Translations under genes and position numbers: made by a program | Source: Membranipora membranacea | Lineage: Eukaryota; Bryozoa; Gymnolaemata; Cheilostomatida; Membraniporidae | Assembly: GCA_914767715.1 (NCBI GenBank) | Contig: OU612071.1 | Span: forward strand, 10,089,493-10,153,492 | Length of the DNA stretch: 64,000 bases | Direction of reading: 5' to 3' | Shown: piece after piece, positions 36,425 through 49,253 of the stretch | Layout: each line of letters opens with the position of its first letter | How positions within the stretch are numbered: position 1 is the stretch's first letter | The notes under the pieces: model-generated | What the model saw: only the letters and a program-made list of their open reading frames with translations | Told to the model about the DNA's origin: nothing | The model's database searches: none

Positions 36425-36900
36425 CAATGGCAATGGCGATGGAGGCAGCGGTGAAAATGGCAATTGAAGTTACAACGCCATGGCAAAGAGATCAACAACT
36501 GCGATTGAGGTGCTGATGGCGGGGGCATTGACAGTAGCCCTTGAGTTGACAATAATGGTGAAAATGGCAGACGCAGTTGAGGTGACAATGCAAGTTGACT
36601 ATAGCAATGGTGTTAACGGTGGCGGCGGCAAGGTCATGTCAATGGGGATAGGCAATTTCTGTTGTGATGATGATGGTGTAGATGGCGTTGGAGCTAACAA
36701 TGGCGATAACAGTGGCGATTGAGCTGACAGTGGAGCTGACCTGACGGTGGCGATCAAGATGACGATGGCAGTGTCAATCAAAATTAATATGGTGGAAACA
36801 AGGAACTGTGATGATTGTGGTGGCAATGATGATGACAATGTCGAAGACAATGACTATGAAGATGACAACGGTGACAGTAATGGCAATATGACACCAATAA
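36425..36900 (+). repeat. Degenerate GATGGC/GACAATGG-type trinucleotide-period repeat
   Basis: Strong three-base periodicity built from gatggc, gacaatggc, gatgatgatg and similar units. It keeps several frames open on both strands (reads as Met/Ala/Asp-rich on +, Ser/Pro/Leu-rich on -), but these are low complexity and change unit frequently. Best read as a decayed microsatellite rather than a gene. Confidence 0.7.
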
Positions 36901-37319
36901 AACTGCACCCGAGCCTTAGCAAGTTGAATTTTAGCCTTAACAATAATAAACCTGGACAGAAAATTGTATAAATATACAGACTTTCTCGCCAGTGTCAACT
37001 CAATCCAACGCTGTCGGATAGAAACAATAATGCTGATTTCTTGTATCCAAAACCATTTTAGAGGATTTCTAGGGGTGTTTACCCTAAGGCTGTGAGACCC
37101 ACCCAAAGTTTCCACGCACCTTATATATCTTACTGAACACGTCGACTCTCTAATAACACGAGAATGATGACTCTATTTTTAACTGCAATGAATACGAGTG
37201 CGCCAACTCTATTCTACAGGGAATAACATCGACCTGACTTTGGGGAGGGAGATATGGGTGAAAGGGAATTGTCTTATTTATCCTGCTAGACATATTGGGG
37301 AGGGGGGAGGGATATGGAC

Positions 37320-37515
37320 AATACGATTATTACTAAGGGGGAAGCAATGGGCCAGGGGAAAATGGTTGGACAATATAATTATAACTTTATTTGTCGGGCA
37401 AGGAAGCAAATGGGCCAGGGGAAGAGGTTTGGGAAAATATAATCATTACTTATTCGTCCGGCGAGACGAAAGGAAGCAAATTGGCCAGGGGAAGAGGTTT
37501 GGACAATATAATTAA
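37320..37515 (+). repeat. Minisatellite, about 63-70 bp period
   Basis: Three units share gaagcaatgggccaggggaa-like and ggtttggacaatataatta-like blocks, at about 37341, 37404 and 37474. The first extra partial unit (ggatatggacaatacgatta) precedes them near 37310. Purine-rich with GGGG runs. Confidence 0.8.
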
Positions 37516-38196
37516 TGGGAGGGAAGGGGTATTGATAAAATAAATAACTAAATGGGGGAAGGGAATGGCTTTGAGTTATACAACTAGCTGGGAGGAATTG
37601 GACTGGGAATCAGGTCAATCGATGGATACAGTGAAGCAAAGGGGGGATATCACTAGGCCTCTACCTACTACCCATGGGAGACTACAGTTCAACAACAGAG
37701 CACAAGGAAATTCAATATCAAGGCAGGGAGGTCTGCCAACAGGTGATTCAAAACACTTATTTTACTTCAGTTGGTTAAGTTGTATTCTATGAGCTTTTAT
37801 TTGGTTGCTGACTGGAAGAGTTTTACAGATGTGTCTAGTTTGATTGCCAAAAGATAACTGTGCTGAATCTACTATTGCTCAGTTATTAAAAGTATAAGGG
37901 AAACATGCTACTAGCTGTGGAAAATTACCAAATAATGTCATGGAATATAACCAGAATTTAAGAATGAATAGTTGCCATGGGAACAATACTGATAGACCTG
38001 AAGATAAAAAAAATAGGTGTCGATAAAATTAAAAAAAGTTACTAATGATTGCTGATATTATGTGTGTGGAGGTAGGAAAAGGTAGTTATGACAACAAGTA
38101 AATAATGGATGATTTTTAAAAATTGTGAGTATTTATTGTTTATGATAATTCAGCTGCTGTTGTAGTAGGTTGATCCACTACACCATAACATGAACG
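37516..38196. other. No gene recognised
   Basis: Continues purine-rich then AT-rich; ends at the outer terminus of the P-like transposon complex. Confidence 0.4.
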
Positions 38197-38255
38197 CATA
38201 GATTTATAAAACAGTATAGATAGGACATTGCGCTTCAGTAACTTTGCATTATGTC

Positions 38256-38286
38256 CATAGATTTAAAAACAGTTTTTAAATCTATG
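38256..38286. mobile_element. 31-bp terminal-repeat-only P-like element
   Basis: CATAGATTTAAAAAC and its near-complement GTTTTTAAATCTATG meet around a central A/C to form a 31-bp palindrome with the same terminal sequence as elements A and B. It is flanked by a perfect 8-bp direct repeat ATTATGTC (38248-38255 and 38287-38294). Removing the palindrome and one 8-mer restores the sequence seen in the end of element A, so this is a genuine insertion. Confidence 0.88.
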
Positions 38287-38653
38287 ATTATGTCCCAACC
38301 ATAGATTTAAAAAACAGTATAGATAGGTCATTGTGTGCTCCTGTCTATCCAATAATATGATCCCTACTTTAGCCTCAGATCTGGGAATTTTATCACTCTA
38401 GACCATAAGGCTGGGTGTAACATGACTGTTAGTAAAACGACCTTCCAGCCAATCATGTTCTTACAACATTGTGATTGGCTCAGAAGTCGTTTTACTCAGT
38501 GTGGCCTTCTTTCATTGGATACTTTCCGATGAGGTTAACATCATTAAAGGTAAAGTTGAGTAAAGTGTTAGTCATGTTTTATTAATTGTTGCACTACTAC
38601 TTTTCTTCCCAACTTCTTTATACATCATACTTTCCAATCATACTAAACAAGAG

Positions 38654-41600
38654 ATGCCTTCACTTTGTGTAAAATGTAAACAGGGTCCCAATGATGAGAG
38701 AAGACTTCACAGGTGAGTTGCAACAGCTGAAGTTCTACTCTACTTTTTACTTTCTACTACTTTCTTCTTGACTGATTGACTACTATCTATGTCTACTCTA
38801 TGTGAATTAAGTTCTCAAAGAGAAAAACAAATCATCTGCTATTAGAGATGAATGAAGTTAAGAACAATTACACCCAGGTGAGGTCAAGCTATTAGGTTAT
38901 TTGATTTGATCTGTAAGTGGGGACTGTCAATATATATATAATAGATTGAATAAATATGAAGTCATCATCATTTGTCTGTCTGACTCTACTAGTAAACTAA
39001 CTAATTAGGATTGAGATGCAGTTACTCCTGTCCATGCAAACAGTAATGACTTCTAGTTTGCTCTCTCATGATATGAAGTTTATAATAGTTTGTTTATTTC
39101 CAAGTTTTCCTAAAGATATGGACGCCCAAGTCCAGTGGTGTAAAAACATGGGCGTAGGGAAAGAAAATCTTCCACTGAGAGCTGTGCTATGCTCAGACCA
39201 CTTCACGCCTGACTGTTTCACGAAAACGGGCAAGTTCCACCGTGGTAAGCGTGTCTTACCGACATTAACAACCGCTGGTAAACGTCGCTGTGGTGCAGTT
39301 CTTCAGCCTAAGACCCAGACACCGAGAAAGCTGCCAATCTCAAGAAACCTGAAATTTGTAAGTAGCCAACTACAATTTGTCAAAGTATGCAGTGTATAGG
39401 CTACATGGATAACTCACTCTAAATGCCTTCTTGAAGATCATCATACTTACTCCCAATATATTGTCCTTTGAAATTCGGCTGTTGCATCGTGCTTGCTTAC
39501 CTCAAGTCAGTAGCCTATTCTGCTCTAATAAACTCATTTTTTCTACTTGTCATCAGCAAGCTCCTTTGATACCTCATCATTCATTACCAAACCAAACCAT
39601 TACATCATCACACAATCTGAACAGGGTGAGCCAAATAGTTATGTTCTAGAAGTCTTTTTGGTAGTTGTATCGTCCCTTTTTTTGAGGACATACATCTTAT
39701 CAGAAACATTTCTAGACACTTCAGTTTACTTTCATATATTTGTTAAGGTTCCTATTTCATCATTGTATTCATTGTCATAACTTGTTTGTCAGGTACTGTG
39801 TCAAGATAATCTAAATTGAATGGCGTCTCAACATTATCTACATTAGCTAAAATCAGAGAAAACCTCACTTCAGAGGAAGCTCAGGAATGCTAGAGGGTCT
39901 ATCAGGAGGGCCAAACAGACAATTAAAGGTTTAAGGGCAAAAACAAAAGTTACCAGCAGAGAACTTAGAAGGACCAGAAAGACACTGGCGAGCATGAATG
40001 TGACTGGTGAGGCCATTTACTTCAATGTGTGCTGTTGTCTGTAAATAACTGGTCAATTTAGCTGATATCATCTTATAATTACTTGTAGCGGTGATGCATA
40101 GCATGGTTTGTGTAAGAAATCCAACTAATACCTAGCTGCTGTTCAATCAAGTTGACTTCAACTTAGTCACTGAAGGCCGATTCACTAACGCAAAAAAATC
40201 AAATTGCATGTGTATGGAAATTTTTTAAAGAGTGATGTGTCATTTGCAAATTACTTTTCTGATTCAGCTTTGCAAAGAGCGCTCATCAGAAATAGGAAGC
40301 AAGGCAGATTCGCGGAAGATGTGAGAGGATTTGCCCAACGTGTCCATTTCTATTCGTCAATGGCATACAAGGTTGTACGGGAGGTATTCAGTCTGCCTAC
40401 CCCACGAACACTGAGAAGATGGAGTGCTGGGATTGATGCATCGCCTGGATGGACAGACCTTTCTTTTTTCTCACTGAAGCAGTATGTATCTACTCTCAAG
40501 AGGCCACTTCTGGTGACACTGATGCTGGACGGCATGTCTATCAAAAAACATGCATCATATGATAAGCTAAACGACAAATTTGTTGGGTGAGAATACGCTT
40601 CAAAAGTTTGTTCTTCATTGTTCAACTTATATTCCATTAGTCCAAACTTATTCATCATTCAAGTACTGGATGCTAGGGTAAATTTACCGTTACATCCATA
40701 GATATCAAAAACCTTTTTTATATCTATGGTTTCATCTCATACATGCTGGAGTAAATCATTTCGAACTTAAATGACAACTTGGTGGTATCAAATTGAACCT
40801 TCTTATTGCATTTGAATGCCTTTAAATGTTGATACATGGTTTGAAATCTTTTGAATGAAGGTTAAAAGTTTGTGCTCATTTGTTTTTAGAGCAAGTCATG
40901 ACGGTAAAGGCCTTGCCAAGGATGCTCTCGTGTTCATGGCTGTTGGCATAAATGCACACCTCAAAATTCCGCTAGGTTATTTCTTGGTTAAGGGCATCTC
41001 TGCTGCTCAACAAGCTGATTTTATCAAAGAGTGCCTTCATTTAATTCATGGGACTGGGGCTAAAGTTGTGGCATTCACCTGTGATGGTCCACCAGTCAAT
41101 ATCAATACTCTCAAACACCTTGGAGCCAGCATCACTTATCCTGAGATGAAATCCACCTTCACAAACCCTGCTGACAACACTGAGATTTGTGTGATACTAG
41201 ATGCATGCCACATGCTAAAACTACACAGGAATGCGTGGGGGAAACTCCAGCTCATGTACAATGACAGCGATGAGGTAACATATCCACATAACATTTAGAT
41301 CTTTAGATTGTTTCATGTATGTGTGTGTTTGTATTGATCTCATTACTGACGATCACTATGACTACTATCAATATGGATGATAAAATTGCCGAATTATCCT
41401 TATCCTTATAATGTTGTTTACTCAGATTCGTCATAGCGTTACACAAATTAAATACATTGTTACTGCCTGCCCTCAAGTTGGTTAAGAAATTGGGCTATGA
41501 AGAGCTAAATGCGTCCTTATGTTCTAAGTCAGCTGTGAGTTATTATTGATTTGTATTTCCTAGCAAATCCGGTGGGATCTGTTAAAGATGCTGGTAGCTG

Positions 41601-43672
41601 TTCAGGATAAGGAGGGTATACGTGCCGGAAATCGCCTGACAGAAAATCATATCGAATACAAAAACAACAAAATGAAGGTCAAGATTGCCGCACAGACGCT
41701 CTCTCGGAGTACAGCTATGGGGATAAAACTATGCCATGAGTTGAAAATTGATGGCTTCGAAGAAGTAGAGGGGACCTGTAAATACATCTTACAGATGGAT
41801 AGGTATTAAGACTCAATTTAATTATACAGTTGTCGGGCTTCGTAAAGGATGGAATTTAGAATATTTCATGAGCTGTTACAAAAATTGATGTTGGGCTATG
41901 TGCCGAATGATCAGTGATGAAAAATCCAACTGTAGATATATTCCACTGGAGTCCTGAGGCTGGTTTCAGTTAGGATTCGGCTAAATGTCTGCTAAATTGT
42001 ATGTAGCAGATATTAAGCTTTAGCTGGATTTTAGCAGCTGTGAAAGGCCAGCTAAGTCTCTATTTGAACCAGCCCCTCAAGTTTCCAGGATAATCATCTT
42101 ATCTTTTTATCTTCTATTCCAGATTGTTTGATATCCTGAACAGTAGACATACGAAAGCCTCAGGTTGGAAGGCCCCTCTGACTAGAAGAAATAAATCTAG
42201 AGTGCTACAGGAGTTAGACGATATCGAGTGCTCTCTCACCAAACTCTACATGCCTGGCTCAGAAAAAAAACTGATGGTTTAATCCCAACGTAAGACTGGA
42301 TTCTTGGGGATGCTATGTAATATAGCTTCGATGAGACGGCTAGCAGGGTTGCTTGATGGAGACCAGGCACAGCTACAGTAAGTCTTAGATTTACACACCC
42401 TGTAGACATAGACCTTTCAATGTGTAGCTTAAGGATTATGATAATTTGTCTATCAGACTCTAGCTCAAGCTTGAAGGTAAGAAATATATCATCCTCTGCC
42501 TGTATATGAAGGGAGGAGTAAATATTTGTGTGCATTCTGTTACAGATACATACTGACATATAAGTTTAGCCAGGATCATCTGGAGCTGTTTTTCAACAGC
42601 ATTAGGCAATTCCATGGCTTCTCGAACAACCCAACTGTCTCACAGTTCCAGTCAGCATACAAATACCTGCTCATGAATAACAGCATTACACAAACTGAAA
42701 CTGGAAACACCCTTCCTCTCGACAAAACTCGTGTAAGTTTCATCATAATACCTGTAAGAGAGTTATATTGACCATCTTAGCGCAGTTAACAAACATTTGG
42801 TTAAGGGGCCTTCATACATACACTTCTCAACTACATATGACAGTATTAATCAAAGTTAGGTTTACACTAAATAATACCAACATAAAAATGAGGTAATACG
42901 GTGAGATGTTGCTAGTTTGAACCTGCTGTGTGAGTTGGATCTGAGTTGCCTTTCCATGTTCCATGGTTGGACAACTTTTGGTTTACAATTTGCAATAAAA
43001 AGGTTAGATTGGAGAAGGTGATACTGATAATATTTTAGTTAATTCTCTTTCTTTTGATCTCTTTAGCTTCTTACCAATGAACAGGCTGTAGAGGAGGCTA
43101 TGTTCCTGGAAGACCACGGATACTATAAGATCAATGATGAACACCTATCTCTCTTCACCCAAAACAGTGTGGCCTATGTGGCTGGATTTGTTATCAAATC
43201 GCTAAGGCGACTGTCAAGAACATGTAAGCAGTGTGTCCAATGCCTTATAGAGAGCGATGCGGACAGCATAGGTGAAGGTATTACAAGTCTACTCCATATG
43301 AAAGACTGTGGTGGCTTAATCAAGCCAAGTAACTCGTGTTATAAGATATGTATGGCTGCTGAGAAAGCTCACAAAATGTTTGTGAGAGAGTTTGGGGACA
43401 GCCTAAATGTACCAGCACCACGGTTTATGCTGATGACCACAGTCATGGACTCCCTCTTACCTGAATCCAAAACCCTCTTCCCAACCATCCAACCACACTT
43501 AATGGAATCCGAGTTTAGTGTCGACAACCACTTTGTGTCCTTAGTAAAAGACGTCGCCAATACCTACATCTCATTAAAACTACACCTCCAGACTGCAACC
43601 CTAACTAGAAAATCAATAACAAACCCAATACGTCATAAATACACTAAACTCATCCAGTTCAAAAACCAATAG
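38654..43672 (+). pseudogene. THAP-domain P-type transposase of element A
   Basis: Would bind the element ends through a THAP zinc finger and catalyse cut-and-paste transposition. Exons: 38654-38712 (CVKC pair), 39105-39357 (HSFP, then LCSDHFTPDCF completing C2CH), part of a basic coiled-coil near 39855-40006, 40231-40586 (HFYSSMAYKVVR, catalytic-type LMLDGMSIKK), 40890-41274 (FTCDGPPVN, ILDACHMLKLHRN), 41564-41802, 42122-42250, 42546-42732 (SQDHLELFF..IR) and 43066-43672 (VAYVAGFVIKSL). Defects: the internal deletion after the THAP exon, and an A-rich insertion near 42258 that shifts frame after MPGS. The last exon is fully open, so decay is recent. Confidence 0.88.
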
Positions 43673-44479
43673 CCCTGTAATACTACCACCTCAATCCATA
43701 CTGTGGTCAGCAGCATAACTTTGGTGCTGGTACCTCCGCTGTCATGCCATCTCTACATACAATGTATCAATTCAGCACTATATATAATTTATATTTTTAA
43801 TGTTACAGTATCTGTTGTCCTACTCTACTCCTAAAAGATATCTCAGTGCTACTCACTAGTCTCAACTTTCATCCGTATTTTTCCATCATAACAATAATTT
43901 TAAGTTTAGGAGTAATTGTAGGTACTTGCTACTGTTAATATGCAGTCAAGATAATATTTCTCAATGGTGTTCACTACTTTCAACTGGCACTTTCCATTAT
44001 TATGATAAGTCTAATATCAACGGTAATTCTATTTTATATATTACTGCTCATTTGAAGTAAAGATATCTTTCTCAGTGCTGATTCCTTTTCTCAACTGGCA
44101 CTTTTTTCCCCATATTTACAAGAATTTTTGATGGTTACTGTTGGTATGTAATTGTCAATCATTGAAGGGCGTTGTCATATATTGTATGCTACTCCTTGTT
44201 AAGACAAGTAATTTATTCTCTGTCCTATTTTTAATAGTGCACTGGCTACAGAATAAAACCAAAGTATTTAGCATAATTTGATTTTTCAGAAGATTGATTC
44301 ATTGGGTGACTTAAATAAATATGATACAAGTACATTTGTCTACAAAAATCTGTATCCAACAAGGTGCACTGAAGACTAGCTTTAAGTGAAAACGAACATG
44401 AAGGTCACTGATTCACCCTTATCACCGCACATCCTGTATCCCAAACGTAAAAATTCCTAAAAATATTAAAAACTTGAAA

Positions 44480-44562
44480 AATAGCGTCATAGAGGTGGAT
44501 TGAACTTGCTACTCCATGATCAAAAGACATCCACACTAACCACTCAGCCATCCAAGCCCTAG
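44480..44562 (-). other. tRNA-like segment in element A
   Basis: On the minus strand, ggatggctgagtggttagtg is followed by a T-arm-like gcaagttcaatccacc. The matching segment in element B is at 44812-44892. It is a tRNA-Ser/Leu-like relic or a SINE head carried inside the transposon's 3' region; no closed acceptor stem, so not called as a tRNA gene. Confidence 0.5.
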
Positions 44563-44811
44563 GATGTAACTTGAAACAGTGCTAACCATAAACAAACTGG
44601 CAGTTACGCTATGCATAACGCTACACTGCGGGTGGCACAATGACGATACGGGTGGGGACATAATGCAAAGTTATTGAAGCGCAATGTCCTATCTATACTG
44701 TTTTTTAAATCTATGGTCCCAACCCACATCGTCATTGTGCCACCCGCAGTGTCACGTTATGCATAGCGTAGCTGCCAGTTGGTTTATGGTCAGCACTTTT
44801 TCAAGTTACAG

Positions 44812-44892
44812 CTTAGGACTTGGATGGCTGAGCGGTAAGTGTGGATGTCTTTTAATCATGGAGTAGCGAGTTCAATCCACCGCTTGGACGCT
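44812..44892 (+). other. tRNA-like segment in element B
   Basis: Reads ggatggctgagcggtaagtg and, about 40 bases on, gcgagttcaatccaccgc. Mirror copy of 44480-44562. Present in both elements, so it was part of the transposon before they diverged. Confidence 0.5.
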
Positions 44893-47800
44893 ATTTTTCA
44901 AGTTTTTAATATCTTTTAGGATTTTATACGTTTGTGATACAGGAAGTGCGGTGATAAGGGTGAATCTGTGACCTTCATTTTCGTTTTCATTTAAAGCTGG
45001 TCTTCAGTGCACCTTGTTGGATACAGATTGTTGTAGACAAATGTACTTGTATCATATTTATTTACGTCACCCAATGAATCAATCTTCTGAAAAATCAAAT
45101 TATGCTAAATACTATGGTTTTATTCTGTAGCCAGTGCGACTATAAAAAAATAGGACAGAGAATAAATTACTTGTCATAACAAGTAGCATACAATATATGA
45201 CAACGCCCTTCAATGATTGACAATTGACAATTACATACCAACAGTAACAATTAAAAATTCTTGTAAAAATGGGGGAAAAAAGCACTGAGAAAGATATCTA
45301 TACTTCAAATGAACAGTAATATATAAAATAGAATTACTGTTGATATTAGACTTACCATAATAATGGAAAGTGCCAGTTGAAAGTAGTGAACGCCACTGAC
45401 AAATATTATCTTGACTGCATATTAACAGTAGCAAGTACCTAGAATTACTACTAAACTTAAAATTATTGTTATGATGGAAAAAAACGGATGAAAGTTGAGA
45501 CTAGTGAGTAGCACTGAGATATCTTATCTCAATTTTGAGTAGGACAACAGATACTGTAACATTAAAAATTTAAATTATATATGGTGCTGTGTGGAGATAC
45601 CAGCACCAAAGTTATGCTGCTGACCATAGTATGGATTGAGGTGGTAGTATTACAGGGCTGTTGGTTTTTGAACTGGATGAGTTTAGTGTATTCATGACGT
45701 ATTGGGTTTGTTATTGATTTTCTAGTTAGGGTTGCAGTCTGGAGGTGTAGTTTTAATGAGATGTAGGTATTGGCGACGTCTTTTACTAAGGACTCAAAGT
45801 GGTTGTCGACACTGAACTCGGATTCCAACAGGTGCGGTTGGATGGTTGGGAAGAGGGTTTAGGATTTAGGTAAGAGGGAGTCAATGACTGTAGTCATCAG
45901 CATAAACCGTGGTGCTGGTACATTTAGGCTGTCCCCAAACTCTCTCACAAACATTTTGTGAGCTTTCTCAGCAGCCATACATATCATATAACATGACTTA
46001 CTTGGCTTGATTAAGCCACCACAGTCTTTCATATGGAGTAGACTTGTAATGCCTTCACCTATGCTGTCCGCATCGCTCTCTATAAGGCATTGGACACACT
46101 GCTTACATGTTCTTGACAGTCGCCTTAGCGATTTGATAACAAATCTAGCCACATAGGCCACACTGTTTTCGGTGAGGAGAGATAGGTGTTCATCATCGAT
46201 CTTATATTATCCGTGGTCTTCCAGGAACATAGCCTCCTCTACCGCCTGTTCATTGGTAAGAAGCAAAAGAGATCAAAAGAAAGAGAACTAACTAAAATAT
46301 TATCAGTATCACCTTCTCCAATCTAACCTTTTTTTTTGCAAATTGTAAACCAAAAGTTGTCCAACCATGGAGCATGGAAAGGCAACTCAGATCCAACTCA
46401 CACAGCAGGTTCAAACTAGCAACATGTCACCGTATCACCTCATTTTTATGTTGGTATCATTTAGTGTTATCCTAACTTTGATTAACACTGTCATGTGTAG
46501 TTGAGAAGTGTATGTATGAAGGCCCCTTAACCAAATGTTTGTTAACTGCGCTAAGATGGTCAATATTACTCTCTCACAGGTATTATGATAAAACTTACAC
46601 AAGTTTTGTCGAGAGGAAGGGTGTTTCCAGTTTCAGTTTGTGTAATGCTGTTATTCATGAGCAGGTATTTGTATGCTGACTGGAACTGTGTGACAGTTGG
46701 GTTGTTCGAGAAGCCATGGAATTGCCTGTTGAAAAACAGCTCCAGATGATCCTGGCTAAACTTATAAGTCAGTATGTATCTGTAATAGAATGCACACAAA
46801 TATTTACCCCTCCGATCATATACAGGCAGAGGATGATATATTTCTTACCTTCAAGCTTGAGCTAGAGTCTGATAGACAAATTATCAATTTCCTTAAGTTA
46901 CACATTGAAAGGTCTATGTCAACAGGGTGTGTAAATCTAAGAATTACTGTAGCTGTGCCTGGTCTCCATCAAGCAACCCTGCTAGCCGTCTCATCGAAGC
47001 TATATTACATAGCATCCCCAAGAATCCAGTCTTATGTTGGGATTCAACCATGAGCCAGGCATGTAGAGTTTGGTGAGAGAGCACTCGATATCATGTAGCC
47101 CCTGTAGCACTCTAGATTTTTTTCTTCTAGTCAGAGGGGCCTTCCAACCGGAGGCTTTCGTATGTCTACTGTTCAGGATATCAAACAATCTGGAATAGAA
47201 GATAAAAAGATAAGATGATTATTCTGGAAACTTGAGGGGCTGGTTTCAAATAGAGACTTAGCTGGCCTTTCACGGCTGCTAAAATCCAGCTCAAGCTTAA
47301 TGTCTGCTACATACAATTTAGCAGACATTTAGCCGAATCCTAACTGAAACCAGCCCCAGGACTCCAATGGAATATATCTACAGTTGGATTTTTCATCACT
47401 GATCATTTGGCACATAGCCCATCATCAATTTTTGTAACAGCTCATGAAATATTCTAAATTCCATCCTTTACAAAGCCCAACAACTGTATAATTAAATTAA
47501 ATTGAGTCTTAATACCTATCCATCTGTAAGATGTATTTACAGGTCCCCTCTACTTCTTCAAAGCCATCAATTTTCAACCCATGGCATAGTTTTATCCCCA
47601 TAGCTGTACTCTGAGAGAGCGTCTGTGCGGCAATTTTGACCTTCATTTCGTTGTTTTTGTATTCGATATGATTTTTTGTCAGGCGGTTTCCGGCACGTGT
47701 ACCCTCCTTATCCTGAACAGCTACCAGCATCTTTAACAGATCCCACCGGATTTGCTAGGAAATACAAATCAATAATAACTCACAGCTGACTTAGAACATA

Positions 47801-47984
47801 AGGACGCCTTTAGCTCTTCATAGCCCGATTTCTTAACCAACTTGAAGGCAGGCAGTAAAAATATATTTAATTTGTGTGACGCTATGAAAAATATGAGTAA
47901 ACGACATTATATGGATAAGGATAATTTGGCAATTTTATCATCCATATTGATAGTAGTCATAGTGATCGTCAGTAATGAGATCAA

Positions 47985-48470
47985 TAGACAGTTTTCTGAG
48001 CTCTGTTTGGGCCTGAGTTCAGAGTTGTCCTCTCTCCGGTTTGGTACTTTCAACCCACGCCGCATAGGAAAAACGTGCTGAAAACTGGGTTATCTTGATA
48101 ACCGCTTATAATAGGATAAAAATTATTTTTGATTCGGAATCTGCAGCATTGAAAACTCATATGGACATAGTTTGGGAAATCATTTTAGTATTTGGATAGC
48201 CAATTATAGCATTTTCTGCCTGTTTTGCGGACGATTCACTGAAATACAGATTTATCAACATTCAAGCCTCCAACGATTTGGTAACCCTGTTTCCCAGGGT
48301 TTTCAATGGTGCAGACTCTGAATCAAAAATCAGCTTTATGATAACATAAGCGGTTTTCAAGATAACCCTCTTTCAGCACGTTTTTCCTATGCGGCGTGGG
48401 TTAAAAGTACCAAACTGGAGAGAGGACAACTCCCAATTTAGGCATAAATAAGAGCTCTGAAAACTGTCTA
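47985..48470. mobile_element. 486-bp MITE with long inverted repeats, inside B
   Basis: Ends tagacagttttctgagctct and agagctctgaaaactgtcta are inverted copies, and the inversion continues for roughly 120 bases per arm (including cacgccgcataggaaaaacg / cgtttttcctatgcggcgtg). Element A has the uninterrupted site (tttgtattgatctc near 41325), so the insertion happened in B only. A TA flank fits a Tc1/mariner-type MITE. Confidence 0.88.
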
Positions 48471-49253
48471 TACAAACACATACATACATGAAACATTCTA
48501 AAGATCTAAATGATAGGTGGATATGTTACCTCATCGCTGTCATTGTACATGAGCTGGAGTTTCCCCCACACATTCCTGTGTAGTTTTAGCATGTGGCATG
48601 CATCTAGTATCACACAAATCTCAGTGTTGTCAGCAGGTTTTGTGAAGGTGGATTTCATCTCAGGATAAGTGATGCTGGCTTCAAGGTGTTTGAGAGTATT
48701 GATGTTGACTGGTGGACCCTCACAGGTGAATGTCACAACTTTGACCCCAGTCCTATGAATTAAATGAAGGCACTCTCTGATATAATCAGCTTGTTGAACA
48801 GCGGAGATGCCCTTAAACAAGAAATAACCTAACAGAATTTTGAGGTGTGCATTTATGCCAACAGCCATGAACACAACAGCATCCTTAGCAAGGCCTTTAC
48901 CGCCATGACTTGTTCTAAAAAAAAATGAGCACAAACTTTTAACCTTCATTCAAAATATTTCAGACCATGTATCAACATTTAAAGGCATTCAAATGCAATA
49001 AGAAGGTTCAATTTGATACCACCAAGTTGTCATTTAAGTTGGAAATGATTTACTCCAGCTTATCAGATGAAACCATAGATATAAAAAAGGTTTTTGATAT
49101 CTATGGATGTAACGGTAAATTTACCCTAGCATCCAGTACTTGAATGTTGAATAAGTTTGGACTAATGGACGATAAGTTAAACAATGAAGAGGAAACTTTT
49201 GAAGCGTATTCTCACCCAAAAAATTTGTCGTTTAGCTTATCATATGATGCATG

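Larger units (their letters stand above)
38300..44715 (+). mobile_element. P-superfamily (THAP) transposon A, inserted in B
   Basis: Ends are inverted repeats of 34 bases with one mismatch (CATAGATTTAAAAAACAGTA onward at 38300; complement ending at 44715). Flanked by a perfect 8-bp duplication GTCCCAAC (38292-38299 and 44716-44723), the size typical of P and hAT elements. The sequences outside the duplication are the two halves of element B's end. Relative to B it lacks the segment matching 50242-52016 plus adjoining bases, removed at an AT microhomology between about 39851 and 39855. Confidence 0.95.

Noticed and set aside
36202-37115. Several overlapping open frames on both strands, including a hydrophobic 113-codon frame
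   Set aside because: They lie on a degenerate trinucleotide-period repeat and have low-complexity composition on both strands; no splice or domain support.
37198-37515. 105-codon Gly/Arg-rich frame
   Set aside because: It spans the 63-70 bp minisatellite, whose unit length is not constant, and shows no protein conservation between units.
38197-38299. A separate third P-like element fragment left of element A
   Set aside because: After removing the 31-bp insertion and the target duplications it joins 44724 seamlessly, so it is the end of element B.
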